A stretch of 64,000 nucleotides of DNA. Origin: Ancistrus triradiatus. Its lineage: Eukaryota; Chordata; Actinopteri; Siluriformes; Loricariidae. The translations under genes and the position numbers were made by a program. Below the pieces are notes generated by a model that worked only from the letters and a program-made list of their open reading frames with translations, did no database searches and had not been told where the DNA came from. The stretch's first letter is position 1. Each line of letters opens with the position of its first letter. Positions 27,901 to 39,000 of this stretch are shown here, one piece after another. Location: NCBI GenBank assembly GCA_025084515.1, contig JAJAGP010001360.1, positions 1 to 64,000 on the forward strand. The letters are read 5' to 3'.

Positions 27901-30900
27901 TAAGGCATGTGTTGAAAAATTACTTTGAGTTGAAACCCCACCCAATGCTCAAATTGCAGACAGAACATGTAATCAGAAACGTCCCTGTGCCACTATATTG
28001 CAATACTCTTATTGAAACCTGAAGGGACGTTTGTAGATGTTGGAACCAGGTAGTGTTACGTCTGCGGGTAGGAAGGGAAGGGAAGCAGATGATAGTGCCG
28101 ACTCCAGCTCAAAGAACAAATCTTTATTAATAAAGCAATCCCCGAACGTAAGATACTTAGTGAGATAATGAACATTTGCAACAACGAATATCAACAACAA
28201 AGGTAAACACAGCTAACATAAGACCCGGGGAAAGCTAAACATAAGCACTAAAGTCATCACAATGCAGAGGGGACTAGCGCGACGCAGCTAGGCTAGCAAG
28301 AACTACAGAAGCTAGTGGTTAGGCTAAAGCTAGCAAAAGGTAAACAAAGGCGTGGGCAGAGCTGTGGGGCAGTCAGGAGGTGCGGAAGCAGCTGCAAGCA
28401 TAAAGGGGGAAAAGTGGGCACAACCGCACATGTACCTCTTTGGTCGCGATAACCGGGAAGTCCACGAATACAATAGCAGCAACCCAGTCATGGAGCCGTA
28501 GCAACAGGTAATCTGGCAGGATAAAAACCCACAAAAGGATACAGGGAAGAGGAGAGGTAAGGGATACAGAGACGCTCGGGAGCAGAGTTAATAGTACCGC
28601 AACAGCATAGGGACGAGCGGTGCTTATAAAGAGCTCCTCCCAGCTGGACGCGGTTGTCCCATAATTAATAAACAAGGCCCAGGTGTGGTTCAAGTCACCC
28701 ATGGCGAAAATACAAGGTCCAAAGAGTCCATCCTCATACACCCCAGGAAGGCCCCCATCACCTGGGGGTGCCCGGTGATGCCTACAGTCTGTCTTTCTGG
28801 GCAAAGCCCCAGAGATTTTGGTAGCCACAGTAGCTGACGCTGATGGGTGGTGGGAGGCCGAACGGAGTGTCCGGACGAAGTGGTGCTCTGGACGTCCACA
28901 GGAAGAGGCATTGGCAGGGGAACAGATGACCTCAGCATAGGGACAGGAACAGATGACTTTGGCGCAAGCACGGGAACAGACGACGTTGGAGCAGTTGTGG
29001 GATCAGATAACCTCAGCACAGGCACAGACGCTGTTGTCCTCAGTGCTGGCTCGGGCATTGTTGTCCTCTGAGCTAACTTGCTCAGGTACAGAGCTGGGAG
29101 GCATTAGCTGCACAGGTACAGAGTTAAAGGGTGCGGTGGGCTCAGATACAGAGCTACAAATGCTCAGGCGGCACCAGCAGCTCAGCTTCAAAACGAGGGG
29201 CGCTGTGGCCCCAGGTATGGAGCTGACGTGCTCAAGTACGGAACTAGTTGACACTAACAGCTCAGGTACAAAGCTAACGTGCCCAAGTATGGAGCTAGTC
29301 GACGCTAACAGCTCAGGAGTCATCAACAAAGCTAACATGGTCAAAAACAGGGCTAAAGGAGGCGGGGTTCTGGGTGGGACCCTATAGAGACGCCCTCTGG
29401 ACAACCTTGGTCAGAGAGACGGCGGGAATCCGCAAACAGCCCGCGAGGGGGGTGTCAAGGAGGTGCCGGACAAAACACGGGTGAAAATAAAGGTCAGTTA
29501 GCCAGCATCCAGCAGTCGGCCCAGTGCTAGCCAGATAGCGAGAGCCAAACTCGGCCTCCAGTTCCCACAGGAACTGTTCAAAGGTCCCAGGCCTTGATAG
29601 TGTCCAGAAATCGGCTGTCCACAGCAAAGCCTTATCTGTAAGATGGCAAGCCACATAGGTAAACCGTGTGTGGTCTGGGCAGAGGGGAAAGTTATATAAA
29701 TAAGCCCTGTATTGGGTGATAAACTCCCGGCACTGATTTGGATCCCCACCAAACTGGTCTGGAACGCCCGGCAAGGGGCTGGAATCCGCCACCTATATAC
29801 TATGGTGGTAGTATTCTGTTACGTCTGCGGGTAGATAGGGAAGGGAAGCAGACAATAGTGCCGATTCCAGCTCAAAACACAAATCTTTATTAATAAAGCA
29901 ATTCCCAAATGCAAGATACTTAGTGAGATAATGAACATTTGCAACAACCAATATCAACAACAAAGGTAAACACAGCTAACATAAGGGAAAGCTAAACATA
30001 AGCACTAAAGGCACCATGATGCAGCCGGGGACTAGCGTGACGTGGCTAGGTGTGCCAACCTAATAGGGTCGACACAGAGGTAGGTTAACCTGAGTTTTTA
30101 GAATGGGCTAAATAAGGAGATGAGTGAGGCTACTTAAGGAGGCAAAAAGTTTGGAACACAATTCTGGTGGTGGGAAGCGTTAGCCCACGCTTCTTGGTTA
30201 AACCTTTGTGGTGTGCTTCAGTGTACCTTGGACCATGTAAGTAAAAAAGTTGTGAAGTTCCGCTACATTTATTTAGTGTTGTATGGTTAGATGTTATGTT
30301 TTTTAACACATGTTTGTTTGTTGCAGAAAGGGTTTTTTTCTTTCTCCTTGTGTATGTGTACTCCGCCTTCAACCTTGGTGGCGATCATGTTGTTTTTTGA
30401 GAAGCAAGCTGGTCATGCTGACCCTGAAGAAAGCTTAGCTTTTGGATTAAAGGCGTACAGCGCGTGTGATTGACTGCATGCCAGAATACGGGGGTGATTA
30501 CAGCTCAACGCCGTTCTTCCTTGGCTCTTCATCTATAATGCGTCACGTATTGTCTTCATTTGTTTTCTGGGATCGAAATCAACAAGAAGTGATTATATTT
30601 ACCAAGTTAACGAACTCTGGGCTTGTTGCATGCGTTCAGCTTCCCACCATATGAAGTTTCATCAACTCCCGTCGAATTCGGTAAGAGCGATATTTTTCCG
30701 GTTTTTACCCGAGGGACTCTGGAACTCCTTTTGAACTCTTTTTGAACTGTGCGGATGGACTGGCTTGTTTTGTATATGTAAGTGTGGGTATATGTGTGCT
30801 AGTATGGGTGTTTGTGGTGGGTTAATGTGTGGGGTCAGGGGGGGTTTTGCATAAAGCTGGGAATAAGAGCTATATGGTTTGATTTCTCCTGTGATAAAAG

Positions 30901-33016
30901 AACAGTATAGTTATGAACCTTTTGAGTTGGTGAACGGCGGGGCCATACTAATCACTTCCGGAGGGAGCCCACTTCCTAAATTTTCTGTTAACAGTAGCTT
31001 CCTTCTTACACAGTGGTAGGTACAGGTAGAGAGAACACTGTTACAGCTAGGCTAGCGGAAGCTGGCAGCTAGGCTAAAGCTAGCAAAAGGTAAACAAAGA
31101 CGCGGATGCAGCTGCGGGGCAGTCAGGAGGCACGGACGCAGCCGCAAGCATAAAGTGGGAAAAGTGGGCACAACCACACAGGTACCTCTTTGGTCTCGAT
31201 AACCAGGAAGTCCACGAACGTGATAGCGGCAATGGTAACCCAGTCGTGGAGCTGACGCGACAGGTAATCTGGCGGGACGAACACCCACGAAGGGATACAG
31301 GGAGGAGGAGGGGTAAGGGACATACAGACGCGCGGGAGCAGAGTTAATACTACAGCAACAGCGTAGGGATGAGCGGTGCTTATGAAGAGCTCCTCCCGGC
31401 TGTAAGCGGTTGGCCTGTAATTAATAAACAAGGCCAAGGTGCGGTCGCGGCCATCTTTCTTCCGCAAGGAATTGTGGGCGATGTAGTTCAAGTCACCCAC
31501 GGTGAAAATACAAGGTCCTGGCCGCGGCTCGTAACAGGTAGGAATTTTCCTCTACACATATAACTGGAGCTTCACTAATTATACAAAGGGGTCTAATGGG
31601 GAGTCACTGTCTGAATATTTAGTATTTGAAATACTTTCTGGAATGAGGTACATTCAGATGGCAGATTTCAACTGAATTAACATAGTAAACGTTTTTATTC
31701 TTTTTAGCAAACTGGTCATTGTTTTTTGAGCTGATCCTATTGAACTCAAGTATTAAATAAATAGTATGGCTTTACCAGTGCTGTTGCAGAGACCTGGATC
31801 AACCAGATGCTCTTGGTGGTCCAGACATGCCAGAGCTCTGTAGCGCCTCCCTTGCCCACACTCTTTACCCTCTCCCTGGGTGCTCCAGGCCTGCATTATC
31901 TGATGGTAGCCCTTCCGACTGAGTGGATACCCAGCATGGTTGTGGAACTGAGGAAGCAAACACGATGACCACAGCCCATGGACTTGAGTATGGTAATCAG
32001 AGCAGGGACAGGACAGTTTTTCTACTAGTGACTCCTGCTGGCAATGCCAACGCTTCTTACTGCGACCTGGAAGATAAACAGGAATGTCTGTCTGAAGTAT
32101 CGTTATTGAATTTAACAATGAATTCCAACAGAATATTTTCATTCAGTATCCAATCAATGAACACATTTTATTTTGAATAGTCTGATGTTAAGATTGCAAG
32201 TGTGCATTTTCTCCTGCTAGCTTTACTGAGTTAGTAGTAATTTAGGATAGTTTTTGGTTGAGGGCAGATTGAAATGTCATTATTGTGTTTTCATATTTAC
32301 TAAAAGTTGATAGACTGGATGTTCCTGGCTATATTCAGTTGACATCATGTGGTGACTTCTTTGTTTCAGACAAAGAAGTCACCACATCTCAGACTTTTGG
32401 CTCTCACTTTATCTTAAGAGGTACAGTATTTTGAATGACTGTTACCTTTGCCCCTAAAAAGCCTGTTGAGGTGACAGGGCACAGGGCTGGGTGATTTAGA
32501 AAACTCAGCTGTTGTGATATTATGTTGTAACAACAGATTACTTTGTCTCAGTTATGTGTTGTATGTGTGTAACTAAAAATGAGTATGTCTGTGTGTATAA
32601 GTGCGTGGAATGCATGGACGGTTAATGTGACAGTGTGGTTATACATATTTGATATGATTGATTATGGGTCAATACTGTTTGGCACTGTCTATGTGCAGTA
32701 TACTTGTATTTGGGACAGGAGTACCAGTCAACAGTTTGGACACATACTGGAAATCATACAGTATATTTATCTTTTCTATAGGCATTTTCTCCTAGCATCT
32801 AATGTTAAATGAACATACATTTGTTTCTTACATTTGTTTCTATTGAAGCAAGCCTGTTTGTTCTTGCAAAATGCAAATATTGTCTTGAAATGTTATTGAA
32901 TTTAAAGGATTTTAGGATCCAAGTACAGGAGTTCCAGATAGAACTAAAATAAAAGTAAACTAAAAAATAAACATAAAACCGAATGCAAGGGAGAGTGTGG
33001 TGTGTGTGGGGGGGAT

Positions 33017-33077
<61 letters not shown>

Positions 33078-36000
33078 AATAAAAACAGTGGCTAAGTATA
33101 GAACCCAGGATGCTCGCATAATCACTGCGTAAACCAAACGTGCCACTCAGCCGCTGCAAAAAGAAAAGGAAAAAATGAAAGAAAAGGAAATTCTGAAAGC
33201 GGTCACAAGCTGAGCTGTGTTAACGGCATAGGTCCGCCACACAAACAGCGTAAGCGGGTCCTCGCTTGCGCAGAGCAGTAGTATCCGGCTTCGGGGGTGT
33301 GATACGGACATGGAAGTGTGGAATGCGGCTGATAAGCAGCACAAGGAGTTCCACGAAACCGTGATCATGGGGGAGAGCGCTACTTCCCCTGGTCGCAGAG
33401 AGGAGGATTAACTTAGAAAGCCCAAAAGGCGGGGGGCATGTGTCGCCACATCAAGCTTTCCAAAGTCACCGTGAAGATGGTGGGGAAGCGTGGACTGCAA
33501 ATAGGAGTGGATAGCGGGATCTTTGCCCTACACTATCAAAAACTGAACCCTATACTTTGGGCTTCCAAGCCATACTTTTACTGGCACTCTACGACCTGCC
33601 AGCTACCTACCCTCCTTATCAAGATACGAGCTAAAAAAAACAAGCAGATACAACTGCATGCAAACGAGAGGGTGAGGTCTCAGTAAATGCTTAGGATGCG
33701 ACAACCAGCGGAGCTCAGGAGCGTAAACCTGAGTATGCAGGTGTTACGAATTATCTAACAAGCGGCCATTAGAGTGGGCGCAAGCGTGCTGCCGCGCTAA
33801 ACCGGTGCCCGGTGTGTCTAACAGGCCAGTGTTGATCAGCATGGCCTTTAACATGCCAACAAGGAAAGAGAGGGATTGCTGCATTAAATGACGTGGCCGC
33901 CACAATGACCTGATCTGAACCCTACAGAGATGGTTTGGGATGAGCTGAACAGAAGGGTAAGGGCAAGGTAACCAACTTGTGCCCAGAACTTGTGGGAACT
34001 CCCTGGTTACCTCTAGAAGCTGGTTGAATGAATTCCAAGAGACATGCAATGATGTCTTACTAGGGGGCTATTTCTTTAAGAGTCTACTGTACAATTTAGG
34101 ATCATTTTGAGTAGTTGAACACTTTTCTTGGTTATTGTAATATTTGTTTTGATATTTTATTTGTATTCCTTATTAATATCAAGGACTTTGTTTTCAAGGT
34201 GATGAAAATAGACGAGTAAAAACGAATGCATTAAAACAGGTGTGTCCAGATTTTGACTGGTACTGCATGTGAGAGCCTCTTAACGCATAAAAGCCTGCAG
34301 TACCAATGAGTGATCGAGTGCGTGTGCGCCAGCCTCCGCATCCCTGGCACTGGGAGAATTTGCTCCAAGAGCTAAAGGTGCAGTCATCTTTGCATGCCAC
34401 CCTGCATTGCTGTACTGTAGTAGGCATCTCTCTTGCCCATTGTACACACTCTGCTACATCTGCAGGAGTATCATCATCGCCAAAACATGTTATGGCTGCA
34501 GAAAAGAGAAAGAATGAGATCTACACAGAGTCAAAGAAACACAATTTCATCACTAAAGTGTACATCCATTACAAAATGTTTTGGTTTGAAACTATACCTC
34601 TGTAGTACCAACCTTATTACCTTTATGCTAGAGACTGTATCCCAAGATGGTAATCACAATACAGTGCTGCTTGAAAGTTTGTGAACCCTTTAGAATTTTC
34701 TATATTTCTGCTTAAATATGACCTAAAACATCATCAGATTTTCAACAAGTCCTAAAAGTAGATAAAGAGAAAAATATTATACTTCATTTATTTATTGAGG
34801 AAAATGATCCAATATTACATATTATTGAGTGGAAAAAGTATGTGAACCTTTGCTTTCAGTATATGGCGTGACCCCCCCTTGTGCAGCAATAATTGCAGTT
34901 TACGTTCAATAACAAACGTTCCTGAAACTGTTGATCAGTCATGAACACTGTCTTGGAGGAATTTTAACCCATTCCATAAGGTTCAGGGTTCAAATCCCGC
35001 CTCTGACAAGCTGCCACTGTTGGGTCCTTGAGCAAGACCCTTAACCCACAATTGCTTGGATTGTAAGACTGTACCAATTGTTAGTCGCTCTGGATAAGGG
35101 CATCTGCTAAATGCTGTAAATGTAAATGTAACGCGTCGACCTCCAGGGTGAAGAGGCGTTCTGGATCGGGATGGCCCAGGACAGGGGCGCAGGCGAAGGC
35201 AGACTTGAGTGCGACAAAGGCCCGCTCGCAGTCAGGGTTCCAGCGGAGAGAATGAGGTTTGCCTTGTAGAAGCGCGGTGAGGGGCGCAACCGTGCGGCTG
35301 AAATTCCTGATAAACCGGCGGTAAAAGTTGGCGAAGCCCAGGAAACGCTGCAGCTGCTTGATGGAACCTGGCATGGGCCAGTTGAGGATGGCGGTGAGTT
35401 TGGCATCGTACATGGCTACCCCAGAGGGGGAGATCACATACCCCTGATAACACACTGACTGGGTGTGGAACTCGCACTTCTCGGCCTTGACCCGGAGATG
35501 ATGGAGCCGGAGTCTTTCGAGCACCTAGCGAATGTGTGAGAGTCAGGCGAGTGCAACAGGATGTCGTCCAGGTAAACTGTTACAAACCGGCCCAGCATGT
35601 CTCGGAGCACGTTGTTGATAAAAGCCTGGAAGAAGGAGGGAGCGTTCGCCAGACCGAAGGGGATGACCAGGTACTCGTAATGTCCCGTGCCGGTGCTGAA
35701 GGCGGTTTTCCATTCGTCCCCCTCTCTGACACGGACCAGGTTGTACGTGTTTCGGAGGTCTAACTTGGTAAACCAGCGGGCAGTGCGGAGCTGTTCAAGG
35801 GCCGAGGGCACCAGTGGGAGCGGGTAGGCGTACCTGCGAGAGATACGGTTGAGCTCCCTGTAATCGATGCAAGGCCTGAGGCCCCCGTCCTATTTGGGCA
35901 CGAAGAAGAATCCCGCTGAAACGGGGGAGGTCGACGGATGGATGAACCCCAGGTCGAGGTATTCCTTGATGTATTCGGACATGGACTGCTCTTCAGCCGC

Positions 36001-39000
36001 GGAGAGAGGGTACAAACGAGCCTTGGGTAGCGGTGCACCTGGAAGGAGGTCGATGGCGCAGTCGTAAGCGCGATGCGGAGGAAGAGGAGGAGGTGAATCC
36101 TTAGCAAAGAGCGGAGACAGGTCCCTGTACTGTTCGGGCACGTTATCCGGGAGAGGAGTGGAATCCGTGAGCGGGAGTGCGTTGACTTGTACAGCAGGGC
36201 GGAGCAGACAGTGGTCCTGGCACCACGGAGACCAGCGGACGAGCTCGCGGGTGGACCACGAGATAAGGGGATCGTGGAGGCGAAGCCAGGAAGCCCCAGG
36301 ATGAGAGGATAGGCGAGAGAACTCACGGGGAGCAGTTCGATAGATTGCGGGTAAGCAGGCCCGGACCGAAGGGACGTTCGTCAGCCGCGGTGATCCGGCG
36401 TTCGGTGAGTCGCAATAGTACCGGTAAAACAAATGAGGAATCAGGATGGGGTCGACTCACCCGTGACGCGCGTGCCGAGTCCCTGGCACGCGTATAGGTC
36501 GATCCGGATGGAGCGAGGTCACAGGCTGGACGGAGGTGCCGGTCCGAGTCGCAATAACAGCAGAGGCCCTGTTCGAAGCGTCGACGGCGTTCCTCGGAGG
36601 AGAGCTGAGCACGGACGACCTCCATAGGCTCCGCTGGAGGTGAGGGGTCACGGGCATCAGGTGGGACGACTCGGTGTGCAGGACGAGGAACAGAGGCGAG
36701 CCGTGGGACGAGGAGCTGGTCCAGTCGGATGGTGAGGGTGATGAGCTCCTCCTGAGACAGGTTGAGATCGCGCCCCGCCAGTTCCCTCCTGAGATCAGGG
36801 CGCAAACCTTGGCGGAACGCAGAGAGGAGGGCAGACGTGTTCCATCCGCTTTGAGCCGCCAGGGTGCGAAAGTGGACAGCGTAGTCGGCGGCCGAGCGAC
36901 GGCCTTGGTGCAGGGTGAACAAGACGTCACCAGTGGATCGTCCCTCGCGGGGATGTTGGAAAACGGCGCGGAAGGCCGTCAGAAAACGGGTGTAATCCTT
37001 TGCCTCTTCGCCTTGCTGGGCCCAGATGGCGGTTCCCCAATCCAAGGCTCGCCCGGAGAGGAGGGACACTACCAAGGCGATACGGGCGGCGTCGGACTCC
37101 GGTGGTGACTGGGCGAGGCAGAGTTCACACTGCAGGAGGAAACCCTCACAACGTTCCGGGTTGCCGTCGTATTTTCCCGGCAGAGCGATGCAATAAGTGG
37201 ACTGTGGTGCCCGGTGGCGTTAGCTGAGAGACACGCCGGGTGAGCGCTTCGACAGAGGGGACTAGCGTGCCGAGCGAGCGTTGGTTGTCTGCCAGCTGAG
37301 ACACCGCCGCCACTTCCTGGAGGTGAGAGCGGAGTTCGGCGATTTGATCCGCTGTATCCGCGGCGGGGTTGGAGCTACTAGCCGCTGTCTCCATGTTAAG
37401 GCTACACAAACTGTAACGCCGAGGGAGGACTGGAGACAAGTGCAGCCAGGAGAGAGACGAACGGAGGCAGAGATGACAGGTACAAAATCGCTTTATTAGG
37501 ATTTGAGTTAGTTGAACGAGGTAGGAACCTTGTTGTGTAGCGGCTGGTGAGTGCAGAGTGAGGAGTTTATATATGGAGAGATGAGGTGGACTAAAGACAT
37601 GAGCAGGTGTGTGCAATTAGTAGGCAGGCGAGGATGAGCGCGGTAGATCGCTTGTGTTGGGAGCGGCACTGGAAGGGGGCGTGACACAAACTTTCAAGCA
37701 CCACTGTATATATTGGGGAGGGGGCAAGTCCCATGCTTAAAATGTCTTTCCCTCCAATATACAGTCTAATCTGTTTATCTTGCAAACCTCATCTCTCGCC
37801 ACCTGTGATGGCAGGACGGATTTACCTCCATGCATTTTACCCCTTAAAGCTGCCAATCGCAGAACCAATAGTCACAGAACCAATAGTCAATCAAGACTAT
37901 TTCTCAAATTTCTCAATCGAATAGAAACTGTACATGTACATGCATGTATGTACATTATGTCAGCATCAGTTATGAATGTCCCTTTGTCTATTTTTTGTAA
38001 CCTCGTTAAATCACCAAACTTGCCTCTTGCCAAACATAGCCATGAAAGAGACATGGGCGAGATAACGAGTTTAGAATGTACTTATGTAAAACATATAAAT
38101 ACTGTAAAAATATTTCACTCCTTAGCTTTGCATAATGTTAGGATTCATCAATGTTCCCATCAGTTGTTGATGGGACTCTTATTGACGTAACACCATACCA
38201 TAAGCACGTCTTTAGCACAAGTAACAGCTCTGATTTACATGAAGAGGTAATGTCACTGCGTCCGTGTGTGTTGTAATCATGGAAATAAATAATTTTGCTA
38301 GAAAGTGTCCGTAATTGTACAACCCTAATTCCAATGAAGTTGGAATGTTGTGCAAAACATAAATAAAAACAGAGTATGATGATTTGCAAATCATTTTCAA
38401 GCCATATTTAATTGAATACATTACAAAGACAAGATATTTAATGGATAAACTTTGTTTTTTTTTTTGCAAATATTCACTCATTTTGAATTTGATGCCTGCA
38501 ACACTTTCCAAAACAGTTGGGACAGGGGCAACAAAAGACAGTTGAGAAATGCCCAAAAAAACACCTGTTTGGAACATTCCACAGGTGGACAGGTTACTTG
38601 GAAACTGACTAGTGTCATGATTGGGTATAAAGGGAGAATCCCCGAAAGGCTCAGTCGTTCACTAGCAAAGATACATCACTTTGTGAACAACTGCGTGAGC
38701 AAATAGTCCAACAGTTTAAGAACAATGTTTCTCAATGTGCAATTGCAAGGAATTTAAGGATTTCATCGTCTACAGTCCATAATATCATCAAAAGATTCAG
38801 AGAATCTGGAGAAATCTCTGCAAGTGAGCAGCAAGGCCGAAAATCAACAATGTATGCCCGTGACCTTCGATCCCTCAGGCGGCACTGCATTAACAACCGA
38901 CATCATTCTGTAACGGATATTACCACATGGGCTCAGGACCACTTCAGAAACCATTGTCAAATCACTGACGTCGTGTCCTCCGGGCCAAAAAGGAAAAAGA

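Larger units (their letters stand above)
28054..31536 (-). mobile_element. Gag-only LTR retrotransposon with two LTRs
   Basis: GGTAG occurs at 28049-28053 and 31537-31541, a 5-bp target duplication. The left LTR (28054-28720) and right LTR (29817-31536, interrupted) share TGTTACGTCTGCGGG and most of about 700 bases. The transcribed strand is minus, with the right LTR as 5' LTR. The inner region is only 1.1 kb and codes for a Gag-like piece plus tandem repeats. No pol is present, so it would have needed proteins from another copy. Confidence 0.85.
23370..31775. other. thsd7b intron between exons J and K, nested elements
   Basis: This 8.4-kb intron is mostly mobile DNA: a Tc1 (23744-27724) with a small insert and a solo LTR, then a gag-only LTR element (28054-31536) with another solo LTR inside. 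The remainder, 23370-23743, 27725-28048 and 31542-31775, shows nothing recognisable. Confidence 0.8.
32718..34265 (+). mobile_element. Tc1-like transposon (CAGTACCAGTCA family), interrupted
   Basis: The left end gtaccagtcaacagtttggacac is matched by a right end tgtccagattttgactggtac. A plus-strand C-terminal transposase remnant (around 33900-34040, 'ctacagagatggtttgggatgagct' in part) matches Tc1 proteins. The sequence from about 32815 to 33800 does not look like Tc1 and is probably inserted. Confidence 0.7.
32067..34303. other. thsd7b intron between exons I and J
   Basis: Contents are a perfect hairpin (32347-32387), a Tc1 of a third family (32718-34265) and a CA microsatellite inside that. 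A GC-richer stretch at 33080-33790 within the Tc1 is unassigned. Confidence 0.7.
35132..37686 (-). mobile_element. Ty3/Gypsy retrotransposon fragment (LTR-gag-RT)
   Basis: Reading leftwards, a 275-bp 5' LTR (37412-37686; TGTCACGCC to GGCGTTACA) is followed by gag, a protease-linker part, and reverse transcriptase up to the start of RNase H, where the element stops abruptly at 35132. RNase H, integrase and the 3' LTR are missing. No target duplication can be checked. Confidence 0.9.
34662..37706 (-). mobile_element. Tc1 ends flanking a SINE and a Gypsy fragment
   Basis: The left end cagtgctgcttgaaagtttg runs for about 313 bases to 34974. The only right-end sequence is caaactttcaagcaccactg at 37687-37706, next to TA. 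Everything between is SINE and Gypsy, so the Tc1 has lost its transposase gene. Confidence 0.75.

Noticed and set aside
28690..29404. Open frames rich in Ser/Thr/Val on both strands
   Set aside because: They are products of tandem repeats in a retroelement, not an independent mucin-like gene.
35536..37499. Plus-strand open frames over the Gypsy element
   Set aside because: They are shadows of gag and RT on the minus strand; the minus-strand motifs (YLDD, zinc knuckle) decide the direction.
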